Source: Alligator mississippiensis (taxonomy: Eukaryota; Chordata; Crocodylia; Alligatoridae). Taken from it: a stretch of DNA of 64,000 bases. The first letter of the stretch is position 1. Every line of letters begins with the position of its first letter. This document shows positions 11,690 to 22,400 of the stretch, in pieces. Below the pieces are notes generated by a model. That model was not told the origin of the DNA. It ran no database searches and was given only the letters and a program-made list of their open reading frames with translations. Position numbers and translations under genes: made by a program. The stretch lies in contig NC_081824.1 in the NCBI RefSeq assembly GCF_030867095.1, positions 347,546,203 through 347,610,202 on the forward strand, in the 5' to 3' direction.

Positions 11690-12509
11690 GTGGGCGGATG
11701 AGAATCTGATGGTGTTCAACGCCGATAAATGCAAGGTTCTCCACCTTGGGAAGAAAAACCCGCAGCATCCTTATAGGCTCGGCAGTGCTATGTTGGTTAG
11801 CACTATGGAAGAAAGAGACTTGGGGGTCATCATTGACCACAAGATGAACATGAGCCTGCAATGCGATGCTGCGGCTAGTAAAGCGACCAAAACGCTGGCT
11901 TGCATCCATAGATGCTTCTCAAGCAAATCCCGGGACGTCATTCTCCCCCTGTACTCGGCCTTAGTGAGGCCACAGCTGGAGTACTGCGTCCAGTTTTGGG
12001 CTCCACAATTCAAAAAGGATGTGGAGAAGCTTGAGAGAGTCCAGAGAAGAGCCACGCGCATGATCAGGAGTCAGGGAAGCAGACCCTACAATGACAGGCT
12101 GAGAGCCCTGGGGCTCTTTAGCCTGGAAAAGCGCAGGCTCAGGGGTGATCTGATGGCCACCTACAAGTTTATCAGGGGTGATCACCAGTATCTAGGGGAA
12201 CGTTTGTTCACCAGAGCGCCCCAAGGGATGACGAGGACGAATGGTCACAAACTACTACAAGATCGTTTCAGGCTGGACATAAGGAAGAATTTCTTTACTG
12301 TCCGAGCCCCCAAGGTCTGGAACAGCCTGCCGCCGGAGGTTGTTCAAGCGCCTTCATTGAACACCTTCAAGATGAAACTGGATGCTTATCTTGCTGGGAT
12401 CCTATGACCCCAGCTGACGTCCTGCCCTTTGGGCGGGGGGCTGGACTCGATGATCTTCCGAGGTCCCTTCCAGCCCTAATGTCTATGAAATCTATGAAAT
12501 CTATGAAAT
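11687..12509 (+). mobile_element. CR1 LINE 3' fragment inserted in ERV pol
   Basis: The 3' 823 bases of a CR1 on the plus strand. A 232-codon frame (11709-12407) reads NADKCKVLHLG, QLEYCVQFWAP, RVQRRATRMI and RLDIRKNFFTV, the C-terminal part of CR1 ORF2 after the RT palm. The 3' UTR and three tandem TCTATGAAA units follow (12480-12508), typical of a CR1 3' end. Retroviral pol is colinear on both sides, so the CR1 landed in the provirus after that had integrated. The long open frame suggests a fairly young copy. Confidence 0.93.
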
Positions 12510-13100
12510 TTGGTGCCCTGTACTTAATCCTGCTTCCTTGTTACCTGCACCTTCTGATGGCGAGCCTCATGACTGCCTCGCTGTTACTGCTCATTTAACT
12601 TTACCCCGGGTTGATCTTAAGGACATTCCCATTCCAAATGCTGATCTAGTCTTGTAGGTTGATGGGTCCTGCCTAAGAAACTCCAAAGGCTCTCTTGTTG
12701 CAGGTTATGCTGTATGTTCCCAGCACGAGATACTTGAAAGTAATTTTTTACCTTCTGTCTATTCTGCCCAAATTGCTAAACTTGTTGCCCTCACTCATGC
12801 CTGTACCCTTGCTAAAGGTAAAACTGTTAATATGTATACAGATTCGCATTATGCCTTTGGTGTTGTCCATGATTATGGGCAATTATGGAAGCAACATGGG
12901 TTTCTTACCTCAAATGGCACACCCATTCGTAATGGTTCTTATGTAGCCACCTTATTAGATGCCCTTCAATTACCTATTGCTGTTGCTATTATTAAATGTG
13001 TTGCTCATCAATCTTCCCAGGATGAAGTTACGTGTGGAAATACTCTAGCTGACTCTGCAGCCAGAGCTGCAGCCCTTTCACGCCCTCAGGCTGAGCAATT
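12510..13100 (+). pseudogene. ERV pol: RNase H remnant
   Basis: After the CR1, pol resumes with an RNase H domain. VDGSC (about 12659) and YTDSHYAFGV (12835-12865) carry the expected acidic residues, and NTLADSAARAAA (about 13040-13075) marks the C-terminal helix. A stop lies just before VDGSC. The reading frame at 12832-13350 (172 codons) runs from here into the integrase zinc-finger region. Confidence 0.85.
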
Positions 13101-13249
13101 GTTTTTTTCTCATGAGCAGTCTCCTATTGCAACTGTTCATGATGTTGCACTCCTTCAAGATCAGGCCGCAGATTCTGAAAAAGACACCTGGAGACTGCAT
13201 GGGTGCATATTACACCCTGATCACCTTTGGCGCTCCCTGGACGGCCGCC

Positions 13250-14280
13250 TGGTTGTGCCCAAGGTCTTACTTCCCTACCTTGCTCGCGTGTACCATGGAG
13301 TGTCCCATGTGAGCAAAGGGGGGATGATCGCAGCTATTCAATTTGATTGATATGCTCCAAATTTTCCTTCCATTGCTCAGCAGTACTGCCAGGCTTGTCC
13401 TGTGTGTCAAGGCCATAATGTAGGCAAACCTGTTAAAACTAAGAAAGCCGCACATCCCCCACCTTGGGGACCATTTGTAAATATTCAGATTGACTTCATA
13501 CAAATGCTGAAATGTTGTAAATATCAATATGTACTTGTTATAGTTTGTATGTTTTCAAGTTGGATTGAAGCCTATCCTGTGACAAGAGCCGATACTAAAG
13601 CTGTCACTAAAATCCTTTTAAAGGACCTTACACCTATTTGGAATCCCACTTACCATCAATAGTGACAGAAGATCTCACTTTACTGGGCAAATTTTACAAG
13701 AAATATGTAAAGCCCTGCAGATTCGACAGAACTTTCACTGCCCTTATCACCCACAGTCAGCAGGTGCTGTAGAAAGACAAAACGGGATACTGAAAAATAA
13801 ACTAGCAAAAATCTGTGCAGAGACGATTAAAATGGCCAGACGCTCTACCATTAGCTTTAATGAGCATGAGATCCACCCCTTATCGGAAGACTGGACTCAG
13901 CCCACATAAAGTCCTGATGGGGAGACCTATGCGACTTCCATCCTCCCCACCCTTACCACCTTCTCAGATTAACATCCATTTAGCTGATGATCTTGTATTA
14001 CAATATTGTAAAGTATTAATGAAATGTGTTAAGGCCTTTTGTTTATAGGTCCAAGAAGCTTTACCCAGAGAGCCTGAAGAATCCTGCCATGCCTTACATC
14101 CAGGAAATTGGGTTCATGTAAAAATCCACCAAAGAAAATCAGCTTTAGAACCTCACTGGAAAGGTCCGTTCCAAGTTCTTCTCAACACTAACACTGCAGT
14201 AAAGTGTCAGGGACTATCTACTTGGATCCACGCATCGCACTGCAAAAAGACTGTTCCTCCTGATGAAACCAAGGATTAAA
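13250..14280 (+). pseudogene. ERV pol: integrase remnant
   Basis: The HHCC finger is visible as YHGVSH (about 13290) and CQACPVC (about 13388-13408), interrupted by a stop near 13350. The catalytic core follows with QIDFI (about 13488), a segment with NSDRRSHFTGQ after a frameshift near 13660, and VERQNG (about 13770), giving the D, D and E positions. The C-terminal domain (14080-14280) has the gamma-type WKGPFQVLL and WIHASH patches and ends at TAA around 14278. The frameshifts and stops make it non-functional. Confidence 0.88.
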
Positions 14281-14319
14281 GATTAAGACTCCAAGAAAAG
14301 AGCCCGTTAATAACCGAAC

Positions 14320-15433
14320 ATGGAGTCCCTCCTATTGACTATTTGTATTGGACTTTTAAACCTGGCCTATGGGAATGTGTTTTTGTCTTTAGTTAACCAA
14401 ATTAGGATAGACTTAAATGTCTCTCATTGTTGGATATGTAGTCATGTCCCCATCCATTCTACCGGAGGGATACCCATGATACCAGTACCCTTGAATGCGA
14501 CCCAAATGTCAGCGCCTTATTAGTCACCCTTTCATGGGAACGAAACTTGGCAAGATATAAATTGTAACTAAGCTGACTATATACAACTAGCGTATATCAC
14601 CCCTGGAAAGTTTTTTTGGACCTGTAATGGATCTCGTGTTGCAGTAGAAGTCAGTAAGTGTGAAGTAGAATTTAAGGTAGATGGTGCTTGGCTCTCTAAC
14701 GGTTCCTGGATACCCAGTTATTCTCCCATTTTGGCTGGATATTTATGTTATTATTCAGTATGGATGTTAAAACCAGTTTGTAACTTTGCGGTTACCACAC
14801 TAGCTGGTCACTATTTTGTACGTGGAGATAAGGCCTATAAAAATTTTCCTTCCGGTTGGAGAGGAACATGCTATGTCTCTGCAGCATATCCTGCCTTTAC
14901 TATTAAATCTCACTTACGTAAAGGAAGAATTCGCAATGTTTGTGAAATCACAGAAAATAAAAGGTTTTGGGGTATAATGTTCCCAAACTATGGCGCAGGC
15001 TTAGCTATGTCCGAAATAAAGAAAGTTGCGGCGTCCCTAGAGAAAATAGCTAATGCTCCTGCCATTGGTTTTCGTGAAATAAGTAAAGAAATGAAAGACA
15101 TGAGACAAATGACTACAAAACAGACTCGCCTTAGATTATATATTAGCTAGCAGAGGAGGTGTGTGCGCTTTAATAAAATCAGAATGCTGCTTTTATATAC
15201 CAGATGCTTCTAGTGCTATTGAGAACCAGGCCAAAATTATTGAAAAAGAAGGTGCTAAACTACACCAAACTGATCAATGGAGTCTTTGGGACTGGTTTGG
15301 TGGACTTGGGACCAAATTAATTTGTATCGCAATCATGGTCCTCGGGTTTATTCTCTTTTTACAAATACTGCTTTTGTTGCTGTGCAATTGTACTCTTAGT
15401 GCATTCCGCAAAAGACGCAACAGATATGTCTAA
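14320..15433 (+). pseudogene. ERV env remnant
   Basis: An envelope glycoprotein gene in three pieces. 14320-14523 has a hydrophobic signal peptide and an early CXXC motif (CWIC, 14428-14439). 14540-15150 covers the rest of SU and a hydrophobic Gly/Ala-rich segment suited to a fusion peptide (about 14970-15010). 15161-15433 has a CX6CC motif (15164-15190), a membrane anchor (about 15312-15395) and a short basic tail. Stops at 14521 and near 14567 and a frameshift near 15140-15160 break it. SU is only about 210-220 residues, short for a gammaretrovirus. I see no furin site. Confidence 0.85.
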
Positions 15434-15621
15434 CGTGATGATGGGTCAATTAAAATTAGTCTCACAGTTGTTCCGAAGGGAGCAGTGGAAGATACTCTAC
15501 CTAAGAACAAGTCTCACTGTACTTCGAAGGATGCATAAGTCAGACTGTTCTCCTATTGGCTAACTTGCAGTCTGTTATCTAACACATGGTTACAAAATCT
15601 CATCGGTTGTACTATAAGTAC

Positions 15622-15631
15622 AAAAGGGGGG
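15622..15631 (+). other. Polypurine tract of the provirus
   Basis: AAAAGGGGGG lies two bases before the 3' LTR, the usual place for the plus-strand primer of reverse transcription. Confidence 0.85.
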
Positions 15632-15633
15632 AA

Positions 15634-15972
15634 TGTAGAAGAAGAAAACCCCAGGCCTTTATTTCTGTTTAAGAAGTGTACTGTGGAATTTTCCATAACG
15701 CTGAGCAGGCCTATGAGGTCAATAGGTCAAACCATAGTTTTCCCGCCTTTGCAGTTTCCCATCCTTGCAGCTTTCTGGTTCAAACTAGTTCTCTGTTTGA
15801 CTTGTTATATCTTGCGTCATGTGACCTGAATTGAAACATATAAAAAGCTTGCTTTAACTGTCTGTGGTGGAGAGGTTCAGTGCCCCCCCCTCGCCCCCTG
15901 CAGATGCTTGTATAATACAGGTCTCTGACAACTTTGTGACCAAACAACAAAGTGAAGCTTGTTTCTTCCACA
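15634..15972 (+). repeat. 3' LTR of the ERV, 339 bp
   Basis: It starts TGTAGAAG and ends CTTCCACA, a near-perfect terminal inverted repeat of the TG...CA type. A TATA box (TATAAAAA, 15839-15846) lies about 130 bases from the right end and would define U3/R. I do not find the 5' partner LTR in the window, so divergence dating is not possible here. Confidence 0.88.
15839..15846 (+). promoter_or_regulatory. TATA box in the LTR
   Basis: TATAAAAA in the LTR, with pyrimidine-rich sequence following at the distance where transcription would start. It is assigned by position only. Confidence 0.6.
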
Positions 15973-16003
15973 CCATACAGGCCAGAGGTTGAGCACCACT
16001 ATT
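15973..16003. mobile_element. Right end of the split hAT-like element
   Basis: GGCCAGAGGTTGAGCACCACT directly follows the LTR and is the inverted counterpart of the terminus at 9046. Confidence 0.55.
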
Positions 16004-16446
16004 TTAGAATATCTACAGTATAACTCTTATAAAATTATGTTGCTTGGAAAACCATTTCAAATACAACATATTGGTACCATGATGGTGAAGTGAAGAAAAT
16101 AATCAAGATGGGTTTGGTAGTATTGCAAGTATACGTGTATTTTTGCTCACATACCAAGTTGATCAAAATAAGTATGGTACAATTAAAATTGTCTCTAGGG
16201 CTGTAAATTGTTTTCACCTTCAACAAAAATACCCAGTTTCCTTAATCTGATGTCCTTTGCAAATAGAACTGTGCACTAATTGTATATGCCTATTTAACCT
16301 GGGAAAGTTGCCTGCACAGATGTGCACTCTTATTCATTTCAGTTTTTAATTTTTAAAGAGTCTTTGGTACAGCTGGTAAGTAACTTATGTGAACCCTGTG
16401 ACACACATTACATTAAGATGGAATTAACCTGTTTCTTTAAATAATA
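16004..16446. other. Non-genic stretch
   Basis: AT-rich, with no gene or clear repeat that I can support. Confidence 0.55.
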
Positions 16447-16578
16447 ACCTGGCCACACATCCAGGTCAATTTACGGTGTGATAATATAGTGAACAAGCCA
16501 CAAAGTTATTCCACATATAATATGTAACAACTTTGTGGCTCATTTATATTGTACCTTAAATTGAATGGGTGGCCAGTT
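16447..16578. mobile_element. 132-bp foldback MITE (mariner-like)
   Basis: The whole element is an imperfect hairpin. The ends are ACCTGGCCAC and GTGGCCAGTT, flanked by TA on both sides (16445-16446 and 16579-16580). The innermost arms AGCCACAAAGTT and AACTTTGTGGCT surround an AT-rich loop at about 16517-16530. TA flanks and this size suit a Tc1/mariner-type MITE. No coding capacity. Confidence 0.75.
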
Positions 16579-17639
16579 TAGGCTGACCCATGTCAGAGCC
16601 GGACACTCAACTGAGTGTCAGGATCTAGCACAGGGCATGTCTGGGAATGGGACACAGCTGTCCTGAAAGCCCAGTCTTGGTGTTCCTGGGGCCTGGGACA
16701 TGTAAAAAAAACCCCATGTTTGTTTCCATTCTTGATTTGATGATTATGTAAATTTAAAAACAATCAGCCTATGGCATTAGAAAAGTCACGTTTTCATTGC
16801 TGAGGCAAAAGATACAGATTTTCTTATGCAGTCAGCAGTAAAAAGTCCACCCGCAAACACATTGGAGGACATTAGTTTGGTCTTTCATGTCTCATAGCCT
16901 TCGTCACTGAATCAGATAATCTGTTTTGGCTTTTAAGTGATGTGTTTTCAGGAAGATTTGGGATTGAGCAGGCATTGTAATTGAAATGAAATCATATTCA
17001 TTGATAATACGAAGATAAGAGTCATTGCAGCTATTTCAGGGGATGATTGAATAAAGTACAAGCTTGATAAACTGGAGAAACTGGTTGATACCAATGAAAT
17101 AGGCCTGAATGCAAAAACATATCAAAGGCATTTATATCTCAAAAATAATCAAATGCGCAAATACAGAGTAGAAGAATACTGGCTAGATGATTAGCTCTTG
17201 GACAGCTTTTAAAAGCCTTGTTATGAGAGGAACTTAGTTTTGAATCTATTGTTGACTACTTATGTTGCATTAGGGAAATTCAGTGTAATATCTGTATCTC
17301 ATCTGTAAAATGAAGAAATATTTTTCTGAGTTCCTGGTGCACAGGCCCATTCTCAGCCCATTAAATACTGCCAACAATAGCCTCAGTATTGGTTAACCAT
17401 TTTGCATAATTACAAAAAAAAGAAGTGTTTTAAAGCATGCGTGCAAGAGTAGTATATAAATAAAAGAAGCTAGGTAACTTGTATTATACCTGACTCTGAC
17501 AAGGCTGCAGTAGACAGCTCCATTCAGCTTTTGGGAGTTATGTACACCTTTTCAAAAGAAGCATTTGAAAGTATTTTTGTTCCTCTTTTTCCAGTGTTAG
17601 CGAGGCTTCCTAGTGCTGAGGAGAGTTTTATCCTTTGGG
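16579..17639. other. Non-genic stretch
   Basis: No gene, RNA gene or clear repeat is recognised. Confidence 0.55.
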
Positions 17640-18030
17640 AGTGCCTCTCTGGATATTTCTGCACTACAGTTACAGAATAAAACTAGCAGGTAGTAAGTTT
17701 AAAACTACCTCAAGGCAGTTCTGTTTCACACAGCATGGAGTTGTGGAAGCTGACAGTTTAGCCAGATTAAAAAAGGAATTAGACAAAATTCTTGGAGGAA
17801 AGTGGCATTAGTAGCTATTATTAAGTAGCCTGGGAGTTAGGGATACAGCCTCTGAATCCAAACTTCCTAGACCTTAAATGTTGGAGGCTGCAAGTGAGAG
17901 GAACAGTGGAAAAAAACTCTGGTTATACCAAGTTCACTCTCTAAGCATCGATCCTCTGCCAGTGACAGAATACTGGGCAAGATGGGTCTGTGGTCTGACC
18001 CAGTACATGGCAGTTCTTATGTTTTTGTGT
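17640..18030 (+). mobile_element. Old CR1/L3-like LINE 3' end
   Basis: Plus-strand sequence resembling the amniote L3/CR1 3' UTR. It runs through AGGAATTAGACAAAATTC to GTCTGACCCAGTACATGGCAG and TTCTTATG repeats at 18005-18042. It is heavily diverged and carries no coding sequence. Confidence 0.65.
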
Positions 18031-18049
18031 TGTATTCTTATGTACTTGC

Positions 18050-18260
18050 AGCTTATGTGGATGTACCTAAGCTAGCTGAGAGCAGTGTACTCTTAACCAT
18101 ACAGCTGAGCGCAGGCTAATTACCCAAGTGTTTGCCCAGCTCCTTGGGGTGGGTTTGCAGACTGCTGAGCTGCACACTGCGGTAGCTACACTGCTAGCAG
18201 TATCTGAGCTAGCTGGTTCAAAGCTAACTTGGGTATGCCTGCAGCAGCTGCAGTGACGCA
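18050..18260. repeat. Unclassified AGCTAGCT-rich repeat
   Basis: It contains several CTAGCTGAG / GAGCTAGCTGG motifs in both orientations (18070-18084, 18206-18216). A related block lies at about 37440-37680. It is likely an old DNA-element remnant; the class is not clear. Confidence 0.4.
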
Positions 18261-18814
18261 TGGACCTGTGGTATAGTACTTCTGAGGTTGTTGGCAGAAC
18301 TTTTTTTTTGCATTTGTATTTTTGTACAAATACAGAGCACTATGGAATGTGTCTGTGTGCACAGCCCCTCGGCTGAAGCACAACAGAGAAGCCACAAAGG
18401 TGCGCTCTCCAGCCAGGGGTTAGCAGGGTACTGCTTCTTAGGTCCCATCACCCCCAGGGGAATCTGTCACAGTGCTAGGTCTTGCTGGTGCTCTGGTAGT
18501 TCTGACAAGACCAAGCAAAAAGCACTTTGGCAACCACAGAGGTACTAGCGGGGTCCCTGCAGTGCTTCTTAACTTACTCTCTGGGTAGCCTGTTGAGGAG
18601 CCAGCTGCTCCCTCTTCCTTCTCCTGAGATACTGGGGGTCTGAGAGACTTGTACACATGTTAAATTTGATTTTGAAAAGTTTCACATGACAAAGACAGTT
18701 GTTTGAAACAGCAACTTTTTTGTTGTGGATTTCCCACTTTTGTGGAAGATCTGCCATTTTTTTATCCAAGACAAATGGTGTGAACATAGGGATAGTAGCT
18801 TTTTGCTACACTGA

Positions 18815-19073
18815 GGGCACGTCTGTGGCACCATTGTTACTGTGCCTTCATTTAGTACTTAGTGCTTTTGGAAGTACTAAATGACGGCATAGTAACAGCC
18901 TGTACTGCACCATGCCAGTGGCACAGTTATTTTTAGCCGCTATGTTGTAGCAATGCACTATAGCAAGGGATTGCATTGCTATGGTGACATAGCTGTGGTA
19001 TCATGGTTTGTGCCTGTCGACACTACGTCAGTAGCGTGTTGCTATGGCAATGTAGTGTCTCATAGATGTGGCT
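18815..19073 (+). mobile_element. MITE, family copy 1
   Basis: It begins GGGCACGTCTGTGGC and ends in AGATGTGGC. Segments TTGTTACTGTGCC, TTAGTACTT and GTTATTTTTAGC...GCTATGTTG also occur, in the same order but on the opposite strand, in the copy at 38452-38713. The two copies define a family with GGGCACRTCT-like terminal repeats. No coding capacity. Confidence 0.7.
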
Positions 19074-19786
19074 AACAGGGAAACGTATAGTGCTACAAGT
19101 GTAACGTCCGTCGACAGCTTAAGTCCAGTCTTTTCATGTATTCCTTCTGCAGTTCACTTAAATTTATGCTATTTCATATGCTAATGCTGAAAGGATACCA
19201 CTCTACTTATTTTTAGATGAAACAGACTTAATGTACATGCAAGCAATCACAGGATGTGTGTTAGGAGGATTTAGGAACTTGTCATGGTAAGTATATTTTA
19301 GGGGAAGCCAAAAGCAGAATGTCTCTAACCATGTGAAAAAGTTCATCTCTGTTTGCTCTCCCAGTTCTTTTCTAGCTCTGTAAACTGCCCTATGAGCTCT
19401 TTTATTGTTTCGTACAAAGATTGCAGTTTTTCTTATTCTTTTTCTGAGAAGAATACTAACTTGCAATGAATAGTTTTAGCTAACATTGAGCCCTTTGCAA
19501 CTATGTATTTCTGAAGAAGAAACTTAAGAATAATAAAATGACTTCAAACCCATAATGACTGCAAGCAGTTAGCAAAAATTAGGGCCAAACATATTTCTTA
19601 TCGAGATGTCTGCAATGTTCACGAATACTTTATGATTAAGTCCAGATGACAAAACAAATAGACTCACCATTTTTTAGACCTAGTAAACATTTTTCTGATA
19701 AAGCCATATGCATTCCAAATTGACTCCTCTCTCCACCCACCTATATCCATTTTAGTTGAGGTGAACATTTCTTTTTAAGAATCATT
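19074..19786. other. Non-genic stretch downstream of FHL2
   Basis: Nothing recognisable beyond short AT-rich runs. FHL2 transcription could run into it if the distal poly(A) signal is used. Confidence 0.5.
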
Positions 19787-19792
19787 TTTATT
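19787..19792 (-). promoter_or_regulatory. Candidate distal poly(A) signal of FHL2
   Basis: AATAAA on the minus strand about 1.0 kb after the FHL2 stop. Chosen only by motif and position. An alternative AATAAA is at 20106-20111. Confidence 0.3.
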
Positions 19793-20105
19793 AAAGTTTT
19801 AAATGGAACAGAAATTGAACATACACTGTTGTATCAAGTGCCACTGTGTCAGTATACATGTAAACTATGCAAGCATTCAGTTTTAGTTTGCAGTCTTTTG
19901 CCTGTTGAAATCACTAGGAAGTTACTTGCTGCGATGTGTTCATCTGAGGATTATTATTTGAATGTGAAAACATATTAGGCAGAAGAGGGGGTGAGTTTGT
20001 ACATGGTTGGACTCTTTTCTAACTTTGGAAATATTCTAATCATATTCTAGAAAATGTTAACATGTGTGAAGTAATCCACAATTGCAAAGTTGTTTTTGAC
20101 ATTAT

Positions 20106-20111
20106 TTTATT
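20106..20111 (-). promoter_or_regulatory. Candidate proximal poly(A) signal of FHL2
   Basis: AATAAA on the minus strand about 680 bases after the stop, giving a 3' UTR of ordinary size. Motif-based only. Confidence 0.4.
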
Positions 20112-20790
20112 TTGAAAAATACATTGTTCAGTGTGTATTCAACTAACTGTAATACTGATGCTGTTAATCAGAATTTGTAATCCACTTATTTAGTCATGCA
20201 ATAACATATGTAATACATACAGAACACTCCCATTTTTAATGATTTATAATCTCTTATTTAATGTATGGCACAAATCCTTGTACATTGATGCACATCCTAC
20301 ATTCTTATAGTCTTTCTACACACTTGACGGCTCACTGCAGTTGCACAGTTCTAGAACACTGATATGAAATATTAGCCCTGCTGAAATAGAACAGAGTTGT
20401 TCCACTCATTTCAGTGGGTCAAGGATTTCAACTGTGAAGTTATAGCACAAAACCATTGCAATTCTTCAACTATTTCACTTGCTTGTAAATTAAGATCATG
20501 AAACTCAAATATTCAATGAAGAAAAGAACATTTTATGTCAGTTAACTTCCAAAAGGTTTCATACATCTCAGCTCTTGATCTTGGTTAGCTACACACATTC
20601 AGTAACACCAACACTCCTAGAGATTTTCGAATCAGCAGTTCCTTTTCTCCCTTGCTGGATTTGGAGAGTTTGAAAAAAAGGATAAATGATGTGAATGGCA
20701 GAGAAACACAGAACAGTAAAGCTAGTATGCAACATTGCATATTTCACAAAATATATTTTGCAAGTACAGCTCTTCTCCTTGTTAGGAACT
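20112..20790 (-). other. FHL2: Probable FHL2 3' UTR
   Basis: Sequence from the stop codon to the nearer AATAAA. It is AT-rich, with no second gene or clear repeat. The extent is inferred, not shown. Confidence 0.4.
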
Positions 20791-20942
20791 TTAAATATCT
20801 TTTCCACACTCAGGGCAAAGGATGTCATCCCTTTCTGTGAGGAAGCCACGGCCCACTAGTGAAAGAGAACACTTCTTACAGTTAAAGCAATCGTTATGCC
20901 ATTGGCGTTCTTCAAAAGAGATATACTTGGTTCCTCCAAGTC
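20791..20942 (-). CDS. FHL2: FHL2 coding exon 5 (last): LIM4 C-terminal part and stop
   Basis: Encodes residues 230(part)-279 and the TAA stop (20793-20791). It completes LIM4 with H245, C248, C251, C254, C272 and C275, and ends ...CPECGKDI, the C-terminus typical of FHL2. The acceptor is GCATAG just above 20942. The exon supplies the last two bases of the split glycine codon G|GA, matching the one-base overhang of exon 4. FHL2 is a LIM-only adaptor of nucleus, focal adhesions and sarcomere that binds transcription factors and signalling proteins; LIM domains bind proteins, not DNA. Paralogues FHL1, FHL3 and FHL5 fit less well. Confidence 0.97.
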
Positions 20943-21490
20943 CTATGCAAAAACCAAAAAAGTCTGTTAGGGAAAAACCATGAAGGACCAACACAGGTAA
21001 TTTAGTGGAAGAATACTGTTTGAGAGACTGCTGCTGAAAAGTTATGTAAGGGACTAAAATAAATGGTTCGTGTGACAATTCTATTACTATTTAATTAAAC
21101 ACTACCATCTTTATTTATGGTAAGTAGCATTTTAATCTTCAGGTGTTCCTATGTCTTTCAACTGTACTACTCATAGAATAGTAAAATACTGCTCATAGAA
21201 TAGTAAAATGGGCAGAATTGTACCATCAGTGATAGGCTTGGTCCTTACCTAAACTGGGAGTCATACTAAAAGTAAGTAAGACTGTACTATACTAGATAGA
21301 GGACATATATACATGTCTTGAGAGGTGTTTAATCATTGTTCAAAAGTGAATAATGTTAACTTTTCTACAAGATATTGCCAGACTGTATTTTCAGGAAGGT
21401 TCTCAGTAAGGCGAAGGAAATGGCCTAAACAAACAGTTTAGAGTGGGGTTCTTCAAGAATACCTCTTATGAGGTTGAACCTCATAAGATT
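20943..21490 (-). other. FHL2 intron 4, unique part
   Basis: No exon-like sequence. A short tandem duplication (TCATAGAATAGTAAAAT, twice, 21173-21206) and a perfect 23-base palindrome at 21465-21487 (arms CTTATGAGGTT / AACCTCATAAG) lie just before the CR1. Confidence 0.6.
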
Positions 21491-21555
21491 TCTTTCGGTC
21501 CAATCCTCCAATTTGTCTTGATTACTCAGAATCCTAGCCTTACCCTCCAGTATAT

Positions 21556-22400
21556 GGGCCCAATGCATGACTGGGCGGTGAATATCAAGGGCTATAGGCT
21601 GTACAGGAGGGATAGGACAGGGAGGAAAGGAGGGGGTGTGGCGCTCTACGTCAAGGAGGAATACACATCCTCAACAAGTAGCACAAGGTCAGAGGAGGGG
21701 TACACTGAAGTACTCTGGGTTAGAATACAAGGAAGTCGAGGGGAAAGGGGCTTAACAGTGGGGGTATACTACAGACCACCGAACCAAGGGAAAGAGCTAG
21801 ACTGGGAATTCTTAAGTCAGCTCACAGAGGTAGTTAGGTCAAAGAACGTGGTCATCATGGGTGACCTGAACTTTCCAGACATCTGGGAAGAGCAGTCAGC
21901 CAGGTCTGACCGCTTCTAGCTGAGATACAGGACCTCCATCTAACCTAGGAGGTGCACAGCCCCACCAGGGGAGATGCTTTGTTGGACCTGGACCTGGCCA
22001 CGGGCGACGACCTGGTGAGGGGTCTGCGGGTGTTCAACCACCTGGGCGACAGTGATCATCACCTGCTGGAATTCACCATCCAGTGCAAGGTGGCAAAGGC
22101 CTGCAGCAAAGCAGCAGCCCTGGACTTCAGGAGGGCAGACTTCAATGAGGTAAGGAGAATAGTCGGGGAGGTACTGAGGTCCCAGAGGGGAGAGGAATCA
22201 GGTGTCCAAGAAGAGTGGTCGTTCCTTAAGGAGACAATCCTCCAAGCCCAAAGGGAGGTAATCCAAACATGGATCAAAGGGGGCAAGGCATGAACACCTT
22301 GCCAGGGTCGTTTGACCCCAGTACTCTTTCCTGCCATGGCAGGGGGTCAGACTTGATGATCTGCTCAGGTCCCTTCTGACCCTACCCACTATGAAACTAC
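21556..22400 (+). mobile_element. Internally deleted CR1 (endonuclease + 3' tail), plus strand
   Basis: The left ~735 bases match the CR1 endonuclease region at 9530-10270, including WAVNIKGYRLYR, GDLNFPD and a SDHHLLEF patch. At about 22290, right after IQTWIKGGK, the sequence jumps to a CR1 3' end (GGGGTCAGACTTGATGATC, then ACTATGAAACTAC). The whole RT is missing. TATAT flanks both ends (21551-21555 and 22401-22405). It sits inside the RT of an older minus-strand CR1. Confidence 0.85.

Larger units (their letters stand above)
10540..15972 (+). mobile_element. Endogenous retrovirus, class I (gamma-like), 5'-deleted
   Basis: A degraded provirus lacking its 5' LTR, leader, gag and protease. 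In order it has reverse transcriptase, RNase H (separated from RT by a CR1), integrase, env, a polypurine tract (AAAAGGGGGG, 15622-15631) and a 3' LTR (15634-15972). The gamma-like placement rests on QYVDD in RT, the WKGPFQVLL and WIHASH patches in the integrase tail, and a CX6CC motif in the TM subunit of Env. Stops and frameshifts occur in every gene, so it cannot replicate. The 5' end abuts CR1 sequence and the 3' LTR abuts an hAT-like terminus. Confidence 0.92.

Noticed and set aside
9246..12509. The CR1 pieces at 9246-10530 and 11687-12509 as one element interrupted by the provirus
   Set aside because: Retroviral pol is colinear across the second piece (RT before, RNase H after), so that piece is a separate insertion in the provirus.
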